Assembly: GCA_905221605.1 (NCBI GenBank)
Contig: CAJNDS010000398.1
Coordinates: 46,001 to 110,000 of the forward strand
Length of the DNA: 64,000 nt
Direction: 5' to 3'
DNA from: Symbiodinium natans
Lineage: Eukaryota > Sar > Dinophyceae > Suessiales > Symbiodiniaceae
Both the position numbers and the translations under genes were made by a program. Under the pieces are notes generated by a model, which worked only from the letters and a program-made list of their open reading frames with translations, was not told the origin of the DNA and made no database searches. Numbering within the stretch: position 1 is the first letter of the stretch; the number at the start of each line of letters is the position of its first letter. Below, one piece after another: positions 10,301 to 22,300 of the stretch.

Positions 10301-13300
10301 ATCGTGGGCTACCGTGCTTTGCTCAACCTCCAGGCGGTACACATGAGGGGTTTTTCACTTCAGGAGAAGTTTGACTTCCTTTTTGAAAGCCCAGGGGTCT
10401 CCGAGTTTGAGACCCCAGATGTGGTTCAGCAATTTTTACATCAGAACGGTTTCACAAATATCGGTGACGTGGACACTGGGGGCTGGTCCCCACTGCACTA
10501 CGCCGCTATTCGAGGGGATCCGGTGGTGGTCGAAGGGCTGCTGACACTGCGGGCGGACCCCAACATCAAAACCAGGCGGGCGGCGGGCGAGATGGCCGAA
10601 AGAATCAGCCCAAAACAAACCCCTCCCAACCTTACCCCCCCCCAAAACCTTGGGGATGTGGGGGGCCTTTCTTAGGAGATTCAATGGAGACACTGGCTTT
10701 CGCCGTGGCGATTCGGCGCTGAACATGTGCCTCTTCTACCGACACAACGATGCCTTGCGCCGGCTGCTCCGATGCTCGTATTGCCCCGTACCCTTCCCCA
10801 GATCTTCCAAACCCGTTACTTAAGGAATATACCCTAATGTATAGTAAGGATCCTGATTATGAATTCAGGTATGTTCCTTAATTTAAGGGGTTTAGGAAGA
10901 TCTGGGTCGTTGAAGGATGATACCTTGGTTTTTTTGGTATTTCCCAAAATAGGGGTGCCCCTTTCAGACCCCCAAATAGAATGGCACCCCCTTCATTGGA
11001 CTCGCGGAAAGAAAACCCCCCATACAAAAACCACGAAGAAACCCAACAACAACCTCAAAAACACCCAGAACCCAAAAAAGAACCCAAAACCACAAAAAGA
11101 AGAACCCAAACCCCCCCCCCCCAAAGATCTCCAAACCCTGTGAGGCTGTTGTCCGCTCGTGCCAGGGTGGACGATGCCTACAAAGGCAAAGGGTTGGTCT
11201 GTTCGTGAACCTTCGAAGGCCTAAGAAGGTTTGGGGTTTCGGGTTTAGGGTTTGGGGTTTAGGGTTTAGGGTCAGGGGTTTAGGGTTTAGGGTTCAGGGT
11301 TAAGGAAATGAGCGAAGGGAATGCACGCGTGAAGTTAAGACTTGACATGAACGCAGCGGTCAGGCGACAGAACTTTGTTGCGTAAGTCTTCTAAGTCAGT
11401 TCCAACATCTTCAAATGATGCGCCCCTAGTTGGAATATAGTGATTACGGGACGTCTCTTTACATTTATTTCCGCGGTGCGACCTTCGAAGCCCCAAGAAG
11501 GTTTAGGGTTTGGGGTTTGGGGTTTAGGGTTTAGGGTTTAGGGTTTAGGGTTTAGGGTCCCTCAGCGCGCGGCCTCGCCTTTTGGGGTTTGAGGGGTTTT
11601 TAGGGGTTCTAGAGGTTTGTATGGAGCCTTACCGGGTTCTAGGGGGATTAAGGGCTTAAGGGATTGAAGGGTTTTAGGGGGCTGAGGAGTTGAAGGGTTC
11701 CCGACGGTCACCAGTTCAGGGTTCAGGGTGGCAGGTCGCCACGTCGTGCAGCGCTTCATGAACCTTCTAAGCCCTAAGCTCGAGTGGCTTGTCACAAGCG
11801 ACCCCTACTCCTTTTGCTACCCTTACATGTGTCGCAGGGAACTCCACAATGCCAAAGCAGCTGATATCGCAGCAGTCTACTTTGCAGGGTACGTTGCAAG
11901 GGCACTTAATCAGCACCGTACACACCCTAGAAGCGCGCCCTCGAAGCGTCGTGAACCTATGAAACTTTGTCTTTTGGGCCGATGAGTCCCACGAGCCGCT
12001 TCTTTCACTAAGTGCACCCTAACACCCTAACACCCTAACACCCTAACACCCTAACACCCTAACACCCTAACACCCTAACACCCTAACACCCTAACACCCT
12101 AACACCCTAACACCCTAACACCCTAACACCCTAACAACCTAACACCCTAACACCCTAACACCCTAACACCCTAACACCCTAACACCCTAACACCCTAACA
12201 CCCTAACACCCTAACACCCTAACACCCTAACAGCCTAACAGCCTAACACCCTAACACCCTAACACCCTAACTGTCGCCGCCGCCCTTCCTCGGCCTCCGA
12301 CGTCCGCCTGGGGGCGCAGCAGGAGTGGTGCCGGCTAACCATGCCCCCTCCTACTCGCCAGTGGGCCCCACTACGGAACAGGAGCGATCCGCGTTGCTCA
12401 GTCGTTTCCGTGGCTCGCGCCCTGGGCCGAGCGGCTGGAAGGTCTGCTTCATCTCGGCCTTCCCCGTTGCCGTGCAACAACCCAAGTTTCAGCTCGCTCC
12501 AGTGCAGCCACATTTTGCTTCCCTGCAGCAGTTCTTCACCTCGCTCAAAGCTCACCTGGGGACACGCCTCCCTCGTCCACTGCCCCCCCGCCAGCAATCA
12601 CTTGGGATCTTCTACTAGCTAAAGGCTTCATGAGCCCGCGCCGGCATGGGACCTGTTTGAATCCAACCCCACAGAGTGGGCCCGGGAACTGGGACTCCGT
12701 GGACGCTTCAGCAGATTGCTGCTAAAAAGCTCGCGCCGGCCTTTGGCTTGCTCGCTTTCGCTGTTTCCTTTTTTTTGTTTTTTCTTTCCTTCCTTTCTTT
12801 CTTTCTTCTCTCCCTCTTTTCTTCTTTCTTTCTTTCCCTTTTTTTTTTTCGCTAACGGTCAACGGGTTGATAGTGCATTAAAGTCTGAGCCTAGAGAAAA
12901 ACCCCTTTGTGTTTCTTTGCTAGCTCGCCTGAGCTTTGGGAAAAGGGAAAACTTTCTTTCATTGGCCTTTTGCACTCATTTTCCAGTCTCTGACACCATT
13001 GCTTGCGCATGTTCACCGGTTCAAGTGCCTTGTGAACGATGAGCATCTGCAAGTTCTTGGAGCTGCCAAATGTTTTGCATCAAGCTTTGAACACTAGACT
13101 CAAGCTTCTGCAATGTGTCAAAATTTCTAGTTTCTCCGCCCGTGCGCGGTCCATGGACGCTGGCCTCACAGCTGATCGACTGCAGGTCCTTGAGGCTCGC
13201 TTGGACAGTCACAGTCGTGACCTTGTGCTGCTCGGGCGTGCACAGCGTCAGCTTACGCATCGTGTTGTTTCCTTGGAGTCAAGCATAGCATCTCTTGAAA

Positions 13301-16300
13301 CTCGTCTTGGAGATCTCGAAGCTGACCTCGAACAGGCTTCCACAAGGTTGGCTGCCATCAATCATTTCTTGCACATCTCCATAGGACGTTTGGCCAACTT
13401 GTTGCGTCGTTTCTTGCGGTTGCGCCCTGCTGGCTTCTGATGTCTGAAGACAGTGCTTCTGCCCCTAGCCATTGTCTACGCTGCATTGGTCCTTGCACTT
13501 GCGCCACACCGCTGCTGCATGTGGTGAGACGTTATGCCCTCCATCATTCCAGAGCTGGTCTTGCGGATAATTTGGGGTCTTTGGGATCGCTTGAGTCTCC
13601 GAGTTTAGCAGCACCAGGTACCCCGGGGCTGTTGGATGAGCCCGGCTCGCAGCCAGAGCCAGTAGAGCAAGGCCTCGTGGATGCCTCAGGTCCTGCATTG
13701 GACTTGTCGGACTTGTTTATCGGGGATGAAAGCTGTGGGGAAGGCCTTAGCGACTTTGAGGGCTTCGGAAGTCTTAGGGAAGGTTCTCCGGTGCCGAGAG
13801 AGCATTCTGTTCTTGGTGTTGGCACTGGTTTTTCACCGTCCGAAGAAGATGGGCATGCGGCGGTTCCTGAGTTCGAATTCTCCGGAAGTCCCAACTTTGT
13901 GGTGCCGACCCCGAAGCCAAGCCCATTGAAAGGTCGTCCAGACATCAGATCGGTTGTTGAGCAGGTCGGGCTCAGAGTCGTTGATCCCGCTTCCCACCTT
14001 CGGCTTCCTTGGGAGACTGGCATTTATAAGGGTCTTTTCGAAAATTTCCCTGCGCTGTCGGGGGTGCCATCCTTCACCGTTCCTCCGGCACCTTTTGGCC
14101 TGCAGATTGTGCCTTCGGAGCCCATGGGAAGTTCGCCCGCGAGGCCCGGACCTTCGGTGGCGCCATGCAAAGCTTTGCGTGCCTTCAGGTGCCATCATGA
14201 CATTGCATATGAGGCCAGGATAGAGGCGGTTTTGGAGAAAAGTTGCCTTAAGCTTGTGGGGTTCCTGAACTCTTTGGAGCTTAACGCCAGACCACATGCG
14301 TGGCCTGCCGGTCATGATGACCAGTGCATCTATGTCAAGGCCTGCCTCGGCGTGAAGTCGCCATTCACTGTCGAGAAGCGTGCAAATTCATTGGTTCATC
14401 TCATGCGCTGGATGGTTGAGTACAAAGGGCTTCTTGTGAGCATCACCGAGGATGGGCTCTGGGATTACTTGTCATACTTGAAGGAACATGCTGCAGCGGC
14501 CTCCAAAGGACAGGCTTCCATATCAGGCATCCGTTTTGCGTTGCATGTTCTGGGAGTGTGTTTCTCCGAGCACGTGTTGAGTCGTCGATGCATTGGATTC
14601 GCCGAACAAATGGAGGCCTTGTCACGGGAGTCTTGCCAGGCATCTTCTTTGTTGCTTTCAGAGCTTCTGGCGTTGCACGGCATGTTGAAAAACAGTGCGC
14701 TGGAGCCTTGGGACCGAGCTTCCGTGGCGTTCTTGATCATCTGTGCGTATGCCAGAGCGCGAGCCAGCGACCTTGTGAGAGTCCAAAGGGTGTCGGCCGA
14801 CACCGCAGATAAATTTGGGTTCCTTGAGATAATGCTCAAAACTCATAAAGGGGCTAGGAACCCTAAGCTTAAGTCCAAGCTCCTGCCTGTGATTGCTCCG
14901 TTGGTTGGGGTCGATGGATCCAACTGGTATCACGATGTCAAGGCTGCTCTGGAAGCAGTGGGCTTGTCGCTCGATGGCGACATTAACGGCCCTTTGTTCC
15001 GTCCTCCTAGCGACGGTGCGGGAGGAGCTCCAGGTGTGCGTGAGCTTCGCGCTCATGAGGTGACTGCTTTGCTGCATTCTTTCCTTGGGCAGCCCGATGC
15101 GAATCGCCGGCTGTCTTCACACAGCCTCAAGGCAACCTTGCTTGACTGGACTTCAAAATTTGGCTTGCCTCCTCAGCAACAGCATATCCTTGGACGCCAC
15201 TGTGATGCTGTCAAGGGAAGTGCACCATTGTACTCGAGAGACCTGGTTTATGATGCCACGCGAGCTCTTCAGAGCGTCATCATGGAGGTGCATCATGCCC
15301 GTTTCGTGCCCGATGCGCCGAGGTCCTTGAGGTATCCACAGAGTGTTGCTCAGTCTCATGTTGATGTGATTGAAGTCAAGGACGAGCCCGTTGGCGAAGC
15401 AGTGCCGATTCCCACGGTGGGCAAGGAGCCAGAACCTGCTGAGCATGATGCCAGCCCTGCTTCAAGCTCCGATGTGGAGTCCTCCTCTAGCAGTTCATCC
15501 AGCTCCGACAGCGATGCACCTGCATCCTGCAAGAAGTTCGCGCGACCGGACTGGCCTGAGGAGCTCACGCGTGTGCATAAGAAGACTCGTACCATGCATT
15601 TGGCTAAATCCTTTACAGGTGGAGGCGCTGCAATCTTTGCATGCGGTCGAGCGGAATCTGATGCTTACGAGGCTGGATGCGCTTCTGGCCCAGGCAGGCG
15701 CTGTGAAGTTTGCGTTCGTCTTGGGGCTGATACGTCTTGACATGGTTTCTGCAGGCCTCTTAGGGCAAAGCCCTTTTTGACTTGGTGGTACAGACTTTTG
15801 CAAAAAATCTGTCTGGCCAGCTGGCGGATGCGCTTGCTGCCTGTGCCTCGGCAACATGGCCGGCGGATGCGCTCGAACAACATGGCTGTCGGCTGCGGTT
15901 TCGCCACACAGTGGCACTGCAGTCTATCGGTTGTGTTTGGTGGTTGCACCAGCCGGCGGATGCGCCGATCGGCCAGATTTTTTTCTTTTCGAGGGTAGCG
16001 CGGCGGATGCGCTTGTGCAATGCCTCGGCAACATGGCTGGCGGATGCGCCTCGACAACATGGCCATCGGATGTGCTGAGGCCAAATGGCTGGCCTTGCGT
16101 TCCCTGAGTTGTGTTTGGTGGTTGCACCTGCCGGCGGATGCGCTGAGCTGTCAGACTTTTTCGAGCAGATGTTTTTGAAAGCTTCCGGCAGCCCCCACAT
16201 CCCTTCGCCGCTGAAAAAGTTGGGCGTTCTGGAGACCTCATATGTGGGACACTAAGCAATGTGCATGAGATGCTCTTGTTTTGTGGAAAATTTTTCCTCA

Positions 16301-19300
16301 AGCTAGATGCTGATGAGCCACCCGAACATCCATTTTGCCATTTTGCCGGAGCTATATAATGTCCGGCAAAATGCATTTTGGGGCACGCGTGGAGCTCGGG
16401 AGACAAGCTTTGCAGAGGGGTGTGGATGATTTGCTGCCTTGATGTTCTGCCTAAATCTGTCAGTGCATGCTTCAGTCCTTTGCTGTCGAGCTCCAGCCTA
16501 GGCCGCCTTTTGGAAGAGCTGCGTGTTTTGTTTGGCCATGTCGAGTCTTCTGGACAGTGAAGCTCATTTTGAAAAGAGGGCCTCCGAAATCGGGATGAGT
16601 GGGGCCAGCTTGCAAGCTTTGCAGGCTCATGGGGTTGCAACCATGGGTAACATTGCACACATCATTGGGACTCCGGGCCAGCCCCTTGCAGATGCCGATG
16701 TTGAGGTTTGGATGAGATTGCATTTGCCCGCTGCGACCCTAGGTGATCAGGCCTCGCTCCGCCGCCTCATCTGGGAGGGAGGGGCATTGGCCACAGCTGA
16801 GCTCAAGGAGCAGTTAACCCACCCCGATAGTTCAGCCCAAAAGAAGGTTCCGGAAGCTGAACGCTCCCGGCGGATGGCGCATCTGAGAGCTTCGTTGCCG
16901 GGTCTGGCTTTGGAAGGTCCCCTCGAGCCCTCTTTCAGCCTACTTGATAAAGCAGCTGCCATCGAGAGAGAAAATCAGCTTCGTTTTCTCAGCCCTGATG
17001 TTTGTGTCAGTCGGGCCTTCGAGGTCACGAATGCGCGACCCGACAAGAAGGTCCTCGAGCTTGATGATGCCAAAACGCTGTCTGTCTCCAGCCAGGCTGA
17101 TGTGCCCGAGAGTCCGCCGTGCTCGGCCCTACAGCTGCAGGAAGCCCTTTTGAGGCGAGGCGTTGCTTTTGCTTTTGCACAGATTGTATCCTTCACGTCC
17201 TATCAGAAGTATGTCACACTCCTCTTCCAGCATTTGGCCCGTGATCCGCCCCCTGATTACCAGAGGTGTTCGGTCAGTCAGTTAGCCAGGGCGGACCGTA
17301 TGGTGTTTGAGCGTCTCATCGCTGCTGATGTCAAGCCCCGGCGCGATCCATCCGGCGTTTATGCCTTGGACACCAAGCTTTTGGAAGCTCTTGAAAGCTA
17401 CCAGGTCAGCATGCTTTTGATGCCTTTGGCGGCTCAGCGTCCTGATCAGCGGGGGCTGAAGCGCCCAGCTGCTTCTGCATCCTCGGGGCAATTCGGGCGT
17501 GCACGGCCTGGTTCCAAATGGGCCAAGGGCCGCGGCAGAGGGGTCCCTGCAGGCAAGGGCAAAGGTCGGATCCATGGGCCGGCCGTGCCCAAGGTGATCA
17601 GTGACTTGGGCGGGCATGCCAAGACTGACGATGGTAAGGAGCTTTGTTTCAACCACAACTTGGAAGGCTGCAAGAATCCGCATTGTAAGCGCCTGCATGT
17701 TTGCGCCAAGTGCTTCAAGAGCACTCACACGATTCGGCAGTGCAATTGAGAGCTTGGGGCGTCGGGGGTGCTGCTGCCGCGCCCTCCGGCGCCGGGCACT
17801 GAACCACGTTTTTCCACTGGTGAGGTCGTCTCCTCACGCATTTCTCCGGACAATGCCGAATCTCTTGCAGCCTCCTTTCTCCAACAGGGGGTCACAGAAG
17901 CCGATGTCTGCGCTTTGGTGCCCTATCTCAAGTCCGAGCGTCCTGCTCGGGGACAAGGCATGCCATCCGAGTTTAGCTTTACAACGGGCGCGTACGTCCA
18001 TGGGTCTTTGGTTGGCCTGAGGACCCATGCATCCACTTTTCCAAATGTCACGCGCTGTCTGTGTGACCTAGTCAAGCGTCGAGCCCCAGAAATCGAATTC
18101 TCTTCGATAGCCCTTTTTAAGGATCTTTGCACCCCTCCTCACCGTGACCTGAATAACAGTTCAGGTTTTCCCTCCTGCCTCATTCCTTGCTCCAGCTTCG
18201 AAGGAGGCGAGCTGTGGATTGAAGATGAAGAAGGCTCAGTGGCGTGCCCCGACCCCGCTGTTGCTACCAAAGGTCGTCTCCTCAGCCTCACGGGACCCAC
18301 GCTTTTCGACCCACATCTGCTTCATGCGACCGCTCCTTGGGTTGGATCCCGGGTGGTGATTGCGGCCTTTGTCATAGCGCGCTTTGAGCTGCTCACGGCT
18401 TCCGACAGGTCAGCCCTGCAAAGCTTAGGCTTCCGCTGCCCCGCCCTGTCTACCGGCGACAAGGCCGGTCCGGCCCCCCCGCGTCCGCTGCGCAGCAATT
18501 TCCCGGTGGTTTTTGAGATCTTCTCTGGTTCTGCTCGCATCACAACGGCTTTGCGTTCTTTTTGGCCGCACTGTTTCGGCGTGGATTCTAGGCCTTCGTC
18601 CGAAGCTCGTTCTCATACTTTGGTGGCAGACCTCAGTTCGCCAGCCGGGCAGGACTTGCTGTGGCATTGGTTGCGTTGCCCATATCTCGTAGGGTTGTGG
18701 ATTGCTCCACCGTGTGGGACGGCCAGTCTCGCACGTTGCATCCCGGTGTACGATGCTGCCGGTAACGTTGTACCGTCGCCGCCTCCCTTGCGCGACTCGG
18801 CCCACCCAGACGGCCTGCCAGGCCTTGAAGGCCTTCATGCTGTGCGAGTTTGCCAAGCGAATATCTTGTATTCCTTGGTTCAGGAGCTGTGTGCTTTCGC
18901 TGACCAGGCGCAGATCATGGTGGCAGTGGAGAATCCTCGCGGCAGCCTCTTCTGGTCTACTTCATCCTGGCGCCGAGCTCAGCCCTACTGTCCCTTTTGG
19001 ACTTGCTTCCAGAACTGTGCTTTCAAGGGTCGCAGGCCCAAATGGACGGCCATCGCCCACAACCACCCCTCCTTCACCGCCCTCGCCCGTACTTGTCCTG
19101 GTGCCAGTTGCGCTTCGCAACATTTGCCCTGGGGGCTCACCCCGTCCCACACCTGGTCCACTAGTGAGGAGTGCGCTTATCCGCCTTTTCTTGCTGTCTG
19201 CGTGGCGCGTTGCTTTGCCCGGGCCGTTGAGGTCGCGCCGCCTTCTGAGCCGTCCATTGCGGCCATCCGCGCCCGCACTGGGTTGCAGCCCAAAGCATCT

Positions 19301-22300
19301 TCTTATGCCCCCCTGGTGCCGGAACACAAGCAAGTTGTTGTCTTGCGCGGTCCCTCCGTTCTGCTCGACGAACTGCCTGTCGAGCCCATGGCCCGCTTGA
19401 AGAAGGAGTGGGCGCCTCCGCCTTCTGTTGCCCCGGCCGGGGCCCTGCCCACAGGCTCACAGCTTTTGCGGTCTACTCCTCTTACGGTTAATATGGGGTT
19501 GCCTGACACTGACCAAGTCCCCACAGGTGCCGCTTTGCAGCCCGAAGTTCCCCCACAAGGTACCACCGAGGTTGCTTGGGGCATTCCCTTTGAACCACAA
19601 GAGTTTGTGAGAGCCGCCGTGGCCAAGGGGCATCCTCGTACTTTCAGCGCTTTGCTGCCAAGTGTTTTGGAAGAGGCCATTGACTTCAATGCAAGCCATA
19701 CCTTGGCTGAGACTGCAGAGGTCAGGACTGGTTGGTTTAAGCACTGGTTGAATAGGATGGGGGCTTTAAAGGAGGAGGAGGCGGCTCTGAAGGCATCGAT
19801 GCCTCCAGAGCGAGCAAAGGTGCTGGAGGGGAAAAACCTCCTGCTATGGCAGGAAATGTTACGTGCCAGCGGTTATCCGGATCTGGGAGTCGTAGATCTG
19901 ATGAAGGAAGGTGTCGATCTTGCAGGCCAGGTGCCAGCTTCTGGGCTTTTTGGACCTTGTTTCAAACCTGCCAAGCTGTCCCCCGCTGGTCTAGCACAGC
20001 AGACTCCCGAAGTTCGCCGGAAGATTCTCGTTGCTGCATCCAAGCCATCTGAGCATGATGCCGTCATATGCCAGAAGACAGCTGAGGAATATGAGAAGGG
20101 CTGGGTTTCAGGTCCGCTGGACCCCAGCTCGTTGCCCTCAGATGCAGTGATCAACAGGCGCTTCGCCATTCTTCAGAAGGATCGGCCCAGGGTGATTGAC
20201 GACTGCAGCGCTTCCCTTCTGAATGATACAGTGCAGAAGACCGAATCTCCCCAGCCTCAGAGTGTGGACTTGATCGCAGCCATGGTTCTGGCAGCACTTC
20301 AGCGTTTGCCAGGCAAGGCCATGGTCGGGAAGTGCCTGGACTTGAAAGCTGCCTACAGACAGGTTCCTGTTTCAGCCGCTGGCCTGATGTTTGCCTTTGT
20401 TGCATACTTCTGCCCTGCAGAGGCCAAATGTGTGGTGAGACAGATGTATGCGCTTCCGTTTGGTGCCAGCAGGGCTGTGTATGGGTACCTTAGGATAGCG
20501 TATAGCTTGTGGTGGTTAGCAGTTAAGAACCTTAAGCTCATGATGACGCACTTTTTCGACGACTTCGTCAACATCTGTAGATCCGAGGAGCAGGTCCACG
20601 TGGAAAGAGTCCTGCATGGATTCTTTGCACTGCTTGGCTGGAAAGTTTCGGAGGACAAGGACCATGGGTTCCAGGAAGAATTTACGGCTCTGGGGATATG
20701 GGTTTCCTTCAGCAGATTCCTTCACTCCGAGGTCTTGTTCTTCAACACTCCCAGCCGGATACAGGAAGTTTCGGCCTATCTGAACTCGCTCCTGGAGGTT
20801 AGAACGTCCACCAAGAAGGAACTGGAACGGATCAGGGGACGCATGCTTTTTGCTGGTGGCCAGCTGTTTGGAAGGTTGGGCCGAACTTGTGTTAAAGCTC
20901 TGCAGCAGGCAGAAGCCGACCCTCAGTGTGTGATCACCGACGCCATGGCTTCAGCCATAACCTTGTTCATTGACCTCCTCAGAAATGGCCCGCCTAGGAT
21001 GATCTCCAATCTTTCCGCACAACCCTGCTACATCTTCACAGATGCGGCCTTTGATAGGGCTGGTGGTTCTAGCCGTTGTGGGTTGGGGGGAGTCCTCATA
21101 GGACCTGACGGGATGCCTCGTAGGTTCTTCTCGGTAGAACTTCACGAGTCCTTCCAGCGAGCCTTAGGCGTTGATGAATCCAGTACGATTATCTTTGAAG
21201 CCGAACTTTGTGCCGTAGTTTTGGCCTATGTCCTCTGGAGAGATGACATCTGTTCGCGACCCATCGTTTGCTACATAGATAATAACGCCACAAGGGACGT
21301 CCTCATCAGTGGTTCCGCCCGCAACCAGGTAGGTGCCAGGTTGGCTCGGCTGCTCCTTACGGTGGAGACCTTGGCCAAAACCTTCAGTTGGTTCGCACGA
21401 GTGCCCAGTCCGTCGAACTTAGCCGACGAGCCTTCCAGGACCCTCATGTCTACCTTTCAATTTGAAGGCGTGGTTTTGGAAGCAGATTCTTGCCAACAAA
21501 CCTTGGAGATGATTCTTGCTTGATTGCGGAGATCCCTTCTTGTCTTGGGGCGTTAGTTTGGGTTTCGGTTAAGTTGGGGATTGGTGCATGCTTCCCAGTG
21601 TTATGTCTTTGCCGCCAGCTGCAAAGGGGCCCGTGTGCCCAGCTTCACAGGTTGCCCAAGGTATAAGGTGAGGCTTTGTGTGCACCGACTCCCACAGTCT
21701 CCACGTGAGAAAAAGAAGAAGCGAGTGCAGTGCTTTTATGCATAGTGATGACATGCTTGGGAATCCTTTTGGGAGAGTCTTATGCACTTCGAGTTTTGCT
21801 GTTTTCCCTTTTCCGGGTTTCTTTGGCTCAAGACTTTAAGCTAACGGTCAACGGGTTGATAGTGCATTAAAGTCTGAGCCTAGAGAAAAACCCCTTTGTG
21901 TTTCTTTGCTAGCTCGCCTGAGCTTTGGGAAAAGGGAAAACTTTCTTTCATTGGCCTTTTGCACTCATTTTCCAGTCTCTGACACCATTGCTTGCGCATG
22001 TTCACCGGTTCAAGTGCCTTGTGAACGATGAGCATCTGCAAGTTCTTGGAGCTGCCAAATGTTTTGCATCAAGCTTTGAACACTAGACCCAAGCTTCTGC
22101 AATGTGTCAAAATTTCTCCCGCCCTGCCCACCCTGTGTCGGGTCGCCTGGCTTCCCTCTTGTGCTCGTCCTGCCGAGTGTCTTGAGTAAGCCAGTTGGTC
22201 GCGGTTGTGTCGGCCTTGTTCCCACCTGCCCGCCCTTCCTCTGGCAAGCTTCACACGCGTGCTCGCCTCTGCGCGCCTTTCTCAGAATGTCCTGCGTTCG

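Noticed and set aside
12007-12271. CRISPR-like array
   Set aside because: Head-to-tail 8-bp units without spacers in a eukaryotic sequence.
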